Position numbers and translations under genes: made by a program. From an uncultured Eubacteriales bacterium (lineage in GTDB: Bacteria > Bacillota > Clostridia > Christensenellales > Aristaeellaceae): a stretch of DNA of 18,564 nucleotides. Under the pieces are notes generated by a model. The model had not been told where the DNA came from. It did not search any database and was given only the letters and a program-made list of their open reading frames with translations. Below, in pieces: positions 1 to 6,270 of this stretch; the stretch's first letter is position 1; each line of letters begins with the position of its first letter. The stretch is from positions 1 to 18,564 of the forward strand of contig USCW01000015.1 of NCBI GenBank assembly GCA_900553315.1. Reading direction: 5' to 3'.

Positions 1-10
1 CTTTATGCTC

Positions 11-40
11 GTTAGGTTCCTCTCTGTTCGTTTCCCTAAC
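11..40. repeat. Short inverted repeat before the transposase breakpoint
   Basis: GTTAGG (11-16) is matched by CCTAAC (35-40) with 18 bases between. It lies in the 45 bases that do not look like transposase coding sequence in any frame. It could be the edge of whatever replaced the transposase 5' end, or chance. Confidence 0.2.
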
Positions 41-45
41 TTTCC

Positions 46-1212
46 GTGAAGAACCACATTTTCGACCTGTTTGTGGACATTGGCGGCGGCAGGGCGGCGA
101 GGCCGTGGCTGACGGCGTGGATGGATGCTTGCAGCGGGTGCATTGTGGGCTGGGCGATCAGCCTGAACCCGAACAGCGACACGATTATTGAGTCGCTGGA
201 GACGGGCATTCTGAAAACAAAAGGGAGCGAATTCTGGGGCATTCCGCTGTGGCTGTACATCGACAACGGCAAGGATTACCGCTGTAAGCGCATTGAGGGC
301 GACGGCGTGACGGACTACGAGCCGGGGAAGATCAACATTGACGCGGACGGGGACAACGCGCTGCTGAAGACGCTGGGCATCGGCGTGACCCACGCCATCC
401 CCTACCGGGCGCGAAGCAAGCCCATTGAGCGGATGTTCGGGCTGATCGAGGGGCAATGGATCCGCGGGCTGCCGGGGTACTGCGGCAACGGCATCGACCT
501 GAAGCCGGAGAAGCTGATGGAGAACATCCGCAAGCAGCGTCTGCTGACGCTGGAGGAGTTCATCGCGTTATGGGTCAACCGTATCCTGCCGCAGTATCAC
601 GATTTCAAGGCAGAGACGAATGCGCAGAGTCCGCTGGAAAAGTACCGCGGTCATGAACGGGCGCGGACGGAGATTCCAAGTCCCGCGATTCTGGCGCTGG
701 CGAAGAAGCAGCGTGTGGAGCGCGTGGTGCGGACAGACGGCATTTATCTGGCGGGAAAACGGTACTGGGACGACGCGCTGGCGGAGATCATCGGGCAGCG
801 GGTGAAGGTGCTGTACAGTCGGAAGGGTGCGGCCTCGGTGGCGGTGCTGAACGATCGGGGCTTTGTATGCGAGGCCGTGAGCGCGGAGAACTTCCGCATG
901 ATCGGCGAGGACGAGGAGCGCTTGGAAGCGCATTTGGCGATGCAGGCACGGACGCGGCGGACGAAGCTGGAGGCGCTGCGGCTGCCCGCAGAGCGTGTGC
1001 GGATGCTGGACGAGATGGCGACGGAGGTGCCGGACATGGCGCAGGGCGCGACCATCAGCAGCATTGTACACGAGCGGGCATGGCGCGGGATGCAGGAAGC
1101 GGAGGAGAAGCAGGCGCGGCGGCAGGAAGCCGCCCAGCGGGCGGACGGGTCGATCCGCAAGCGGCAGGAGGCCATGGGTGCGCTGCTGCTGGACATGCCG
1201 GATGCAAATTGA
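46..1212 (+). CDS. Mu-type DDE transposase, N-terminally truncated
   Basis: This is the C-terminal part of a MuA-like transposase, which joins the element ends to target DNA with help from the ATPase encoded next. Seen: an RNase H-fold core beginning at residue 4 (HIFDLFVDIGGG), a second catalytic Asp in YIDNGKDYR (about D73), the Glu in SKPIERMFG (about E128), then a Mu-type beta-barrel region and a charged helical tail. The reading frame has stops at 13-15 and 37-39, so the only start is GTG at 46 and no ribosome site is seen. In this family the first catalytic Asp normally sits just before the HIFD segment; here that position reads Lys-Asn. Complete relatives have roughly 600-700 residues, so the N-terminal end-binding domains and the first Asp are gone and the protein is almost certainly inactive. 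The breakpoint is sharp at about 45-51, from either a deletion or a contig-edge artefact. Family call is confident. Confidence 0.85.
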   Translation: MKNHIFDLFVDIGGGRAARPWLTAWMDACSGCIVGWAISLNPNSDTIIESLETGILKTKGSEFWGIPLWLYIDNGKDYRCKRIEGDGVTDYEPGKINIDADGDNALLKTLGIGVTHAIPYRARSKPIERMFGLIEGQWIRGLPGYCGNGIDLKPEKLMENIRKQRLLTLEEFIALWVNRILPQYHDFKAETNAQSPLEKYRGHERARTEIPSPAILALAKKQRVERVVRTDGIYLAGKRYWDDALAEIIGQRVKVLYSRKGAASVAVLNDRGFVCEAVSAENFRMIGEDEERLEAHLAMQARTRRTKLEALRLPAERVRMLDEMATEVPDMAQGATISSIVHERAWRGMQEAEEKQARRQEAAQRADGSIRKRQEAMGALLLDMPDAN

Positions 1213-1225
1213 GGTGTAGAGGCTT

Positions 1226-1265
1226 GCGAGGGAGGCAGCTTCTGTGCCAGAAGCTCCTCCCTCGC
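1226..1265. repeat. Large hairpin after the transposase gene
   Basis: GCGAGGGAGG (1226-1235) and AGCTTCTG (1237-1244) pair with CAGAAGCT (1248-1255) and CCTCCCTCGC (1256-1265). This makes 18 pairs with one bulged C and a TGC loop. No T-run follows directly (the first is TTTTT at about 1284), so it is not a clean intrinsic terminator. It resembles the GC-rich interspersed palindromes found between genes in gut Firmicutes, which is inference. Confidence 0.7.
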
Positions 1266-1344
1266 GCTCCCTCCCGAAGACCATTTTTCTGGTTCTAGAG
1301 TTGGTAGCTTTTTCAAGCTTGATTCTTTATAAAGCAAGAGGTTT

Positions 1345-1540
1345 CGCGCCTGCGGGCGCGACCGGAGGCTTTCCGATCGCCTCTGGACTCTTCGGCCTCC
1401 ACTTGATGATAAACCTATACAAATAGGGGGGCCGAAGGGGCGGCGGGGGCGATCGGAAAGCCCCCGCCCCGCGCCGTAGCGCGGAACTCACATGCCGGGG
1501 ACGAGATGTTTTGACGGGGGTGCAGCTCCCCCGCCCGGCA
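1345..1540. repeat. Block of nested GC-rich inverted repeats between transposase and ATPase genes
   Basis: Several stems fill the gap. CGCGCC (1345-1350) pairs with GGCGCG (1355-1360) around TGCG. GGCTTTCCGATCGCC (1367-1381) pairs with GGCGATCGGAAAGCC (1448-1462), and inside it CTTCGGCC (1390-1397) pairs with GGCCGAAG (1430-1437), giving one large cruciform-like structure with an A+T-rich centre. TGCCGGG (1493-1499) pairs with CCCGGCA (1534-1540), enclosing GGGGG (1516-1520) with CCCCC (1528-1532). With the hairpin at 1226-1265 these are what the 359-bp gene-free stretch 1213-1571 contains; I see no credible gene there. It may be an inserted palindromic repeat or a structured RNA leader of the ATPase gene. 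Confidence 0.65.
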
Positions 1541-1571
1541 CAAGGCAAAAACCAAAAAGGAGGAAGAACCT

Positions 1572-2525
1572 ATGGAAGCATTGCAAATGCAGGAGACGCG
1601 CAGCATGAAGGCGCTGGGCGAAAAGCTGAACCGCATTCATGAGGTCTCCGGCACATCGTACCAGTCCATTGCGGACGCGGCGGAGGTGAACCGCAGCTAC
1701 GTTTCCACGCTGGCGAACCGGGGCGCGGCCTCCATCAGCGCGGAGGGCGTGGCGCGGTTATGGGCATGGGTGGACAGCTGGGAGGCCAGTCAGGGGTTGC
1801 AAGCCGCGCCCGCGGCGGCGGGAGCCAAGCAAACGCTGGAGCTGATCCGCACGAAGGATCTGCTGGGGGCGCTGGGCTTCTGCGACTTCTGCGTAAAGCA
1901 CCGGGAGATCGGCGTGGTGATCGGGATGCCGGGAACGGGCAAGACCACGGTGGCGGGCATCATGAAGGACAAGCTGCCCCACGCGATCCGCATTGAGGCA
2001 TGGCTGTCCATGCGGCTGGGCGATCTGCTGGACGAGATCGGCATGGGGCTGGGCTTGGAGCTTCGCGGGACGCTGAACAGCCGGACGCAGAAGCTGATCC
2101 GGGCGCTGAAGCAGCAGCCGGACACGGTGATCCTTGTGGACGAGGCGGAGTATCTGAAGAAGTGGAACGTGGAGAAGCTGGATGTGCTGCGCAAGCTGCA
2201 CGACAACGCAGGGGTGACGGTACTGCTATTCGGCACGCCCGCCATTGCGAACGTGCTGAACCGACGGGACACGACGCAGCTATCCCGGCGGATGTTCCAA
2301 TACACCTTCGGCGGTGCGCGAAAGGATGAAATTCGCGCCGCCTTGCAGGGCTATGACTGTGACCCGGAGGTGGTGGAGAAGCTGGCGGCGATGGCAGCGG
2401 ACACGACCCACGGCGGCATGGGAACCTACACGAAGATGCTGGAGCTTTGTCTCTACGCCGCGCAGGGCGGGCGGATCACCGCCGCCACCATGCAGGAAGC
2501 GGTCATGTACAAGCCGGGGCTGTAA
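1572..2525 (+). CDS. MuB-like AAA+ transposition ATPase with N-terminal HTH
   Basis: MuB-type ATPases bind target DNA, activate the transposase and steer target choice. Seen in 317 residues: an N-terminal helix-turn-helix at about 28-50 (SIADAAEVNRSYVSTLANRG), as in MuB; Walker A GMPGTGKTT at 118-126; Walker B VILVDEAE at 186-193; a sensor-like LLFGTP at 218-223; an Arg-rich segment NRRDTTQLSRR after about 230; and a helical C-terminal domain. The start is fixed by AGGAGG about eight bases upstream. It follows the transposase in the same direction, as A and B do in phage Mu, but across a palindromic 359-bp gap. The motifs are intact, so this gene may still be functional although its partner is not. 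IS21 IstB and Tn7 TnsC are related alternatives; the HTH and context favour MuB. Confidence 0.9.
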   Translation: MEALQMQETRSMKALGEKLNRIHEVSGTSYQSIADAAEVNRSYVSTLANRGAASISAEGVARLWAWVDSWEASQGLQAAPAAAGAKQTLELIRTKDLLGALGFCDFCVKHREIGVVIGMPGTGKTTVAGIMKDKLPHAIRIEAWLSMRLGDLLDEIGMGLGLELRGTLNSRTQKLIRALKQQPDTVILVDEAEYLKKWNVEKLDVLRKLHDNAGVTVLLFGTPAIANVLNRRDTTQLSRRMFQYTFGGARKDEIRAALQGYDCDPEVVEKLAAMAADTTHGGMGTYTKMLELCLYAAQGGRITAATMQEAVMYKPGL

Positions 2526-2566
2526 GCAAGAGGTTGAACACACAGAAATATACAGGAGGAATGAAC

Positions 2567-3322
2567 ATGGAAAACGCGTCAGAAAGCAAATGGCAGGATG
2601 GGTTTGGCAAGCGGCTGCAGATGGTACGGGAAAAGATGGGGATCAGCAGGAAAGCGCTGGCGGAACGGTTGATGATTCCTGTCTACCATTTGGAAGCCAT
2701 TGAAGAAAAGGGACTGCCGATCTCAAAAACCTTGAAAGAGATGGCCCAGAAGGAACTGAATATAGATGATAAAAAAAGGCTATGGCTGTGGACAGGCACA
2801 GGCGAGATGCCAAACATAGAAGCTTTGCCGCAAGCAGCGGAGGACACGCCGCCTGCAAACAATGTACAGGCATTTTGTCATGAAAGACCTATAGCAGAAT
2901 GCCTGTATTACGCGATGGAGGATTGCCGCCAGGACGGTAAACATGCAGTGCTGGGCTACGCGCTGCGCCCGGACAGTGAAGTACAGCAAGACGCTTACAT
3001 GAATGCGCTGAAGGAAACACGGTTGAGCCGCACGGAGTACAACGAGCTTACAGACCACATGACGAATACAGAAAATGATTTGCAGATGATCTTCTACCTG
3101 CACGGCATGGCGGACGGGCTGCGGCTGCTGATGGAGGCTGTGCGGGCAAACGACAGCGATGAAGACGAACGCCGCGTTTTTCATCAGGTATTGGAGGGGT
3201 GCGGTGTACTCCCCAAGCGGTCTAAAACAGCAAGTGGGAAAAAACGCCAGGAAAAGCCTCTTTCAGCGGTTTGTGAAAAAGGGGGCATTACTTCACAGCA
3301 CACCGGGAAGACCTGCCTGTAA
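2567..3322 (+). CDS. HTH (XRE-like) regulator-like protein of the Mu-like element
   Basis: The function is unknown. The N-terminal region (about residues 10-55: KRLQMVREKMGISRKALAER, then IPVYHLEAIE) looks like a Cro/CI-type helix-turn-helix, so DNA binding is likely. The remaining 190 or so residues are helical and acidic, with a basic Ser/Lys/Arg-rich stretch near the C terminus, and match nothing I recognise. The start is ATG 2567, six bases after AGGAGGA at 2554-2560; an ATG at 2561 is too close to that site, and the longer open frame back to 2447 runs through the ATPase gene. It sits 41 bp after the ATPase gene in the early operon, where Mu-like phages carry small accessory and regulatory genes. 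It could be an early regulator; a repressor role is not shown. Confidence 0.75.
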   Translation: MENASESKWQDGFGKRLQMVREKMGISRKALAERLMIPVYHLEAIEEKGLPISKTLKEMAQKELNIDDKKRLWLWTGTGEMPNIEALPQAAEDTPPANNVQAFCHERPIAECLYYAMEDCRQDGKHAVLGYALRPDSEVQQDAYMNALKETRLSRTEYNELTDHMTNTENDLQMIFYLHGMADGLRLLMEAVRANDSDEDERRVFHQVLEGCGVLPKRSKTASGKKRQEKPLSAVCEKGGITSQHTGKTCL

Positions 3323-3377
3323 CGGGCGTTAAACGGCGTTATTTTTGATATTGATAAGGACAGAAGGAGAAGAACGC

Positions 3378-3800
3378 ATGAGTATGACCTTGAAGGACAT
3401 CCAAACCAGACAGACGCGCAGCTATTTCATCATTGACCGCCACAGCTTTGACACCATTGCCAGCTGCAGATTTGTAATGGGCGAATACAATCGCTACATT
3501 GATGAATGTATGAAAAAGGGGTATCACAATGGCTACCGCTACGGACTGGGCGCAGCGGAGCATTGCAAGCGGCAGCGGAAGGATGCTTCCGCACCGCTGC
3601 CAGAATACATTCTTGCGGATCGGGCAGAAACGGCAGGCAAAACGATTGCCGGAGAGCAAGGGAAACTTGCAGCATTGGACACAGTACCAGAAGCCTTTGA
3701 GCCGGAATACCGGGAAGCCGTGGGCGTTATGGCATGGACAAGCGCCGCCATGGCATGGGTGGATGGCTACCGGGACGGCGTGGCGCTGGTAAATCAATAA
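3378..3800 (+). CDS. Hypothetical early protein, 140 aa
   Basis: I do not recognise this protein. It is soluble-looking and mixed in charge, with a segment rich in Tyr and Gly (EYNRYIDECMKKGYHNGYRY, about residues 36-55), a Lys/Arg patch (CKRQRKD) and a C-terminal helix rich in Ala, Trp and Met (VMAWTSAAMAWVDGYRDG). No signal peptide, membrane segment or catalytic motif is evident. ATG 3378 is preferred because AGGAGA lies eight bases upstream; the in-frame ATG at 3345 has no ribosome site. It lies 55 bp after the HTH gene and 25 bp before the first Mor-like gene, so it is probably part of the same early transcript. Confidence 0.7.
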   Translation: MSMTLKDIQTRQTRSYFIIDRHSFDTIASCRFVMGEYNRYIDECMKKGYHNGYRYGLGAAEHCKRQRKDASAPLPEYILADRAETAGKTIAGEQGKLAALDTVPEAFEPEYREAVGVMAWTSAAMAWVDGYRDGVALVNQ

Positions 3801-3825
3801 AGCCCGCCGCAGGCAGGAGGTCAGC

Positions 3826-4077
3826 ATGGGAAACAGGTTATACACCGATTTTCGGGAGCAGTTAGGAAAAGAAATCGCCGACCGACTGTGCGAGGTATAC
3901 GGCGGTGAAACCATCTACATTCCCAATAATCGAACGAAGCAGCTGAACGAACGCAATGCAGCTATTTGCAAAGCACGACAGGATGGGCGAACCGTGAGCC
4001 AGCTGGCGGAACAGTTCGGATTGTCAAAGCGAATGATTTCTAACATCCTTCATAACAAACGGCATGGCGCGAATTAA
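3826..4077 (+). CDS. Mor-family transcription activator (first copy)
   Basis: In phage Mu, Mor and C are related dimeric activators that switch on middle and late transcription by binding dyads next to promoters with poor -35 boxes. This 83-residue protein has the family layout. It starts with a dimerisation segment ending in the turn YGGETIYIPN (about residues 25-34), followed by a basic helix and a C-terminal helix-turn-helix (GRTVSQLAEQFGLSKRMISN, about 55-74). GGAGG lies seven bases before the start. It sits early in the element, after the regulator-like genes, which suits a Mor-like middle activator. A second, longer homologue follows at 4450. Confidence 0.85.
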   Translation: MGNRLYTDFREQLGKEIADRLCEVYGGETIYIPNNRTKQLNERNAAICKARQDGRTVSQLAEQFGLSKRMISNILHNKRHGAN

Positions 4078-4131
4078 ACAGGCAAACGCCACATGTACAA
4101 AGATAAATACCAGCAGAAAAGAGGTGATCCT

Positions 4132-4221
4132 ATGACTATGGCGGAGGCTGTCATGCTGGGAGTTCAGCTGACCCTGCTGCTGATCCTTGCATGGCTGGTT
4201 GGTCGGCTGGGACGGCGGTGA
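4132..4221 (+). CDS. Membrane microprotein, 29 aa
   Basis: This is a very short gene. ATG 4132 follows a good ribosome site (GAGGTGA, five bases away) and encodes a peptide with a short polar start, a hydrophobic helix of about 15 residues (LTLLLILAWLVG) and an Arg-rich end (RLGRR). That is the layout of a single-pass membrane peptide with its C terminus inside. In-frame ATGs at 4093 and 4138 are alternatives. It is flanked by the first Mor-like gene (54 bp upstream) and a terminator hairpin (about 36 bp downstream). Its role is unknown; small phage membrane peptides can act in lysis, superinfection control or host interference, but nothing here selects among them. Confidence 0.5.
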   Translation: MTMAEAVMLGVQLTLLLILAWLVGRLGRR

Positions 4222-4257
4222 GCCGATACTGGCAAAGGTTGCAGACAACAGCACAAC

Positions 4258-4294
4258 AAAAGGCGAGTGGCCCGAAACAGGCCGCCCGCCTTTT
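4258..4294 (+). terminator. Probable intrinsic terminator after the early genes
   Basis: AAAAGGCG (4258-4265) pairs with CGCCTTTT (4287-4294), and GGCC/GGCC add inner pairs; the stem ends in a T-run. It would end the early transcript before the second Mor-like gene. The 228-bp gap at 4222-4449 otherwise holds only the dyads listed below. Confidence 0.6.
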
Positions 4295-4399
4295 GCTTAC
4301 AGAAGGAAGAATGAACACAGATGAAGCGCTTGCACCACAACCACATGCCTAGCGTAGCACAAGGCACAGCAATCTCCACGATACAAAGTTTCCGTCTGT

Positions 4400-4435
4400 T
4401 TTATGTACCATAAAGTATGTATTCGAAGCATGCTT
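4400..4435. promoter_or_regulatory. Dyad elements upstream of the second Mor-like gene
   Basis: TTTATG (4400-4405) and CATAAA (4409-4414) form a dyad with a 3-base centre. AAGCATGCTT (4426-4435) is a perfect 10-base palindrome just before the ribosome site. No convincing -35 box is visible, and TATGTA near 4416 is only a weak -10. Mor/C-activated promoters in Mu have this style (a dyad replacing the -35), so this is a candidate activator-dependent promoter. This is inference. Confidence 0.35.
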
Positions 4436-4449
4436 AAGGGGGAATGACG

Positions 4450-4809
4450 ATGTATCGGGATAAGGAGCCAATACCCTCGCAATATGTGGAGATGATTCAC
4501 ACATTGGGCCTGGAAGCAACGCAGAAGCTGTGCGAGTGGCGAGGCGGGGCGGTACTGTATATCCCCAAGGAGCCAATACCCTCGCGAAATGTGGAGATGG
4601 TTCACACATTAGGCTTGGAAGCAACGCAGAAGCTGTGCGGGTGGTGTGGCGGAGATGTACTGTATATTCCCAAATTTGATGCCATGAAACGCTATCTGCG
4701 TCGGAAAAAGATACGGCAGGAATTCAATGGCGAAAACACGGCGGAGCTTGCGCAAAAATACCGACTTTCGCGGCGAAGAATACAGCAGATTGTGGCAAGG
4801 GGCTACTGA
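4450..4809 (+). CDS. Mor/C-family transcription activator with internal tandem duplication
   Basis: A second Mor-family protein, 119 residues. The C-terminal helix-turn-helix is clear (ENTAELAQKYRLSRRRIQQI, about residues 94-113). The N-terminal dimerisation segment occurs twice: residues 5-39 and 40-74 are near copies, each beginning KEPIPS, containing HTLGLEATQKLC and ending VLYIP. The DNA unit is exactly 105 bp (4462-4566 and 4567-4671), with about 12 mismatches by my count. ATG 4450 is chosen because AAGGGGG ends seven bases upstream; ATG 4444 is too close. Its place immediately before the capsid gene matches Mu C, the late activator, while the gene at 3826 would be Mor. Whether the extra segment allows normal dimers is unclear. 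Confidence 0.8.
   Translation: MYRDKEPIPSQYVEMIHTLGLEATQKLCEWRGGAVLYIPKEPIPSRNVEMVHTLGLEATQKLCGWCGGDVLYIPKFDAMKRYLRRKKIRQEFNGENTAELAQKYRLSRRRIQQIVARGY
4462..4671 (+). repeat. In-frame tandem duplication, two 105-bp units
   Basis: The units 4462-4566 and 4567-4671 align without gaps. Both start AAGGAGCCAATACCCTCGC and share GAAGCAACGCAGAAGCTGTG. About 93 of 105 positions match by manual comparison. Several differences are at third codon positions, suggesting a duplication old enough to diverge while staying in frame. Confidence 0.85.
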
Positions 4810-4832
4810 TTAGCAAACAGCATGGTTCACCC

Positions 4833-4853
4833 ATTCCCGAGTAGATCGGGAAT
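4833..4853. promoter_or_regulatory. Dyad upstream of the capsid gene
   Basis: ATTCCCGA (4833-4840) and TCGGGAAT (4846-4853) form an 8-bp perfect inverted repeat around GTAGA, followed by an A-rich run and the capsid ribosome site. It could be a late-activator (C-like) binding site or a weak hairpin; no T-run follows, so it is unlikely to terminate rightward transcripts. Confidence 0.4.
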
Positions 4854-4884
4854 AAAAATAAAAGCAGAAAAACAGGAGGCAGGT

Positions 4885-5826
4885 ATGAACAGCATTACTT
4901 ACGCGGCAGTATTCCAGCAGGAGCTGGACAAGCAGATGACGGCGGAAGCCGTTACGGCCTGGATGGATGAGAACAGCGGTCTTGCCAAGTATTCCGGCGG
5001 TAACGAGATCAAAATTCCCAAGCTGTCTCTGGACGGGCTTGCGAATTATTCCAGAGCCAACGGCTTCCAAAAAGGCAAGCTGAGTCTGGCATGGGAAACC
5101 CGAATCATGCGCATGGATCGTGGGCGCAGCTTCACGCTGGATAAGAACGACGTGGATGAAAGCAATTTCTCGCTTGCGGCAGGCACGGTCATGGGCGAAT
5201 TTCAGAAGGTGCAGGTTGTGCCGGAGGTAGACGCTTATCGTATCAGTCAGCTTTTCCAGAGCGCAGGTGACAACAAGCGCACCTACACCCCCGCTGCATC
5301 CAGTATTTTCAAGGAGCTGAAGGCGGATATTGCAGCGGTACAGGACAAGATTGGCAGCGGTGAGCCGCTGGTTATCATGATGTCCATTCCTGTGGCAATT
5401 ATTCTGGACACCAATGACAGCGTATCCCGGCAGCTGTCCGTAGGCGATTTTCGCACGGGTGAAATTTCTACGCAGGTCAAGATGGTAGACCAGCACCCCA
5501 TTCTGCTGGTACCCTCTGCGCGGATGAAGTCGGCCTATACCTTCTGGAACGGCGAAGCGGATGCTTCCACGGGCGAGGATTCCGCGAAGGTCTACACGGA
5601 TAAGGCAGCAGGCGGGTTTGAAGCGGCCAGCGGCGCAAAGGAAATCAACTGGATTATCTGCGCCCGAAACGCACCCATTGGCGTGTGTAAAACGGACACG
5701 ATACGCATTTTTGCACCTGCGGAAAATCCCGCGGCTGACGCTTGGAAGATTGATTACCGCAAGTATCATGACGTATGGGTGCCGGACAACAAGGTGAATG
5801 GACTGTTCGTCAACTACAAGGCATAA
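4885..5826 (+). CDS. Phage major capsid protein
   Basis: This 313-residue protein resembles major head subunits of Firmicutes siphophages, expected to take the HK97 fold. Typical features are an N-terminal arm (NSITYAAVFQQELDKQMTAEA) followed by the KIPKLSLDGLANYSR stretch, a strand pair with charged residues (RIMRMDRGRSFTLDKNDVDE), a long helix region with DAYRISQLF, a central mixed domain, and a C terminus listing strand-rich segments (YHDVWVPDNKVNGLFVNYKA). No prohead protease or delta domain is visible. The start is ATG 4885 behind AGGAGG; the open frame continues back to 4822 without a ribosome site. The gene begins only 75 bp after the Mor/C-like gene, with no terminase, portal or head-morphogenesis gene in between, which points to a deletion in this prophage. 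Two small genes follow closely. Confidence 0.8.
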   Translation: MNSITYAAVFQQELDKQMTAEAVTAWMDENSGLAKYSGGNEIKIPKLSLDGLANYSRANGFQKGKLSLAWETRIMRMDRGRSFTLDKNDVDESNFSLAAGTVMGEFQKVQVVPEVDAYRISQLFQSAGDNKRTYTPAASSIFKELKADIAAVQDKIGSGEPLVIMMSIPVAIILDTNDSVSRQLSVGDFRTGEISTQVKMVDQHPILLVPSARMKSAYTFWNGEADASTGEDSAKVYTDKAAGGFEAASGAKEINWIICARNAPIGVCKTDTIRIFAPAENPAADAWKIDYRKYHDVWVPDNKVNGLFVNYKA

Positions 5827-5841
5827 GGAGGAAAGATTCAG

Positions 5842-6261
5842 ATGAAGGATACCACACAGGACATGACCGAGGGCATGGTGCTGGAAAATGCTGAAGCACC
5901 CCGCGATGCAGGGGACGAGGCTGCAAGGCTTGAAAAGGAAAACACCGATCTGAAAGCGGAGCTGCTGGAAGCAAAGGCGCAGCTGGCAGCGCTGATGAAG
6001 GGTGTTAAGACGGAACGGGTGCCTTATGTGCTGCGGCTTGCAGCGCTGGATGGCATTGATCCGATGCTGACGGGTGCAGATGATGCCATTAGCGCGGCGG
6101 TAGCCGAAGTGCTTCAGCAGATTCCTGAATGGGCTGATGCTGCCTCTGTTCATGTTGGTATCGGCAGCATGGGCGACCACAAGCGAAGCATCAGCCGGGG
6201 CGTATATGGTTCCGATGACACAGATGCGGCGCGGCGTGGTTTTGCGCGCGGTATGCGTTAA
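5842..6261 (+). CDS. Small phage protein after the capsid gene (coiled coil, scaffold- or connector-like)
   Basis: 139 residues. Residues about 26-52 form a clear heptad-type coiled coil (EAARLEKENTDLKAELLEAK). A compact segment follows (about 60-100) rich in Leu, Ala and Pro around VPYVLRLAALDGIDPML and VAEVLQQIPEW, then a Gly/Ser/Arg tail ending RRGFARGMR. This is the style of small scaffolding (DUF4355-like) or structural proteins near capsid genes, but scaffolds normally precede the capsid gene, so the assignment is tentative. AAGGAGG precedes the start at 5842, and the gene starts 15 bp after the capsid stop, so they are co-transcribed. Confidence 0.65.
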   Translation: MKDTTQDMTEGMVLENAEAPRDAGDEAARLEKENTDLKAELLEAKAQLAALMKGVKTERVPYVLRLAALDGIDPMLTGADDAISAAVAEVLQQIPEWADAASVHVGIGSMGDHKRSISRGVYGSDDTDAARRGFARGMR

Positions 6262-6270
6262 GGAGGAGCT

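Noticed and set aside
568..1337. Minus-strand frames of 238 and 197 codons across the transposase
   Set aside because: Shadows of the GC-rich transposase gene; no start context and no family features.
4312..4353. 13-codon ORF after a GAAGGAAG site
   Set aside because: Too short, with no hydrophobic or regulatory pattern; chance is a sufficient explanation.
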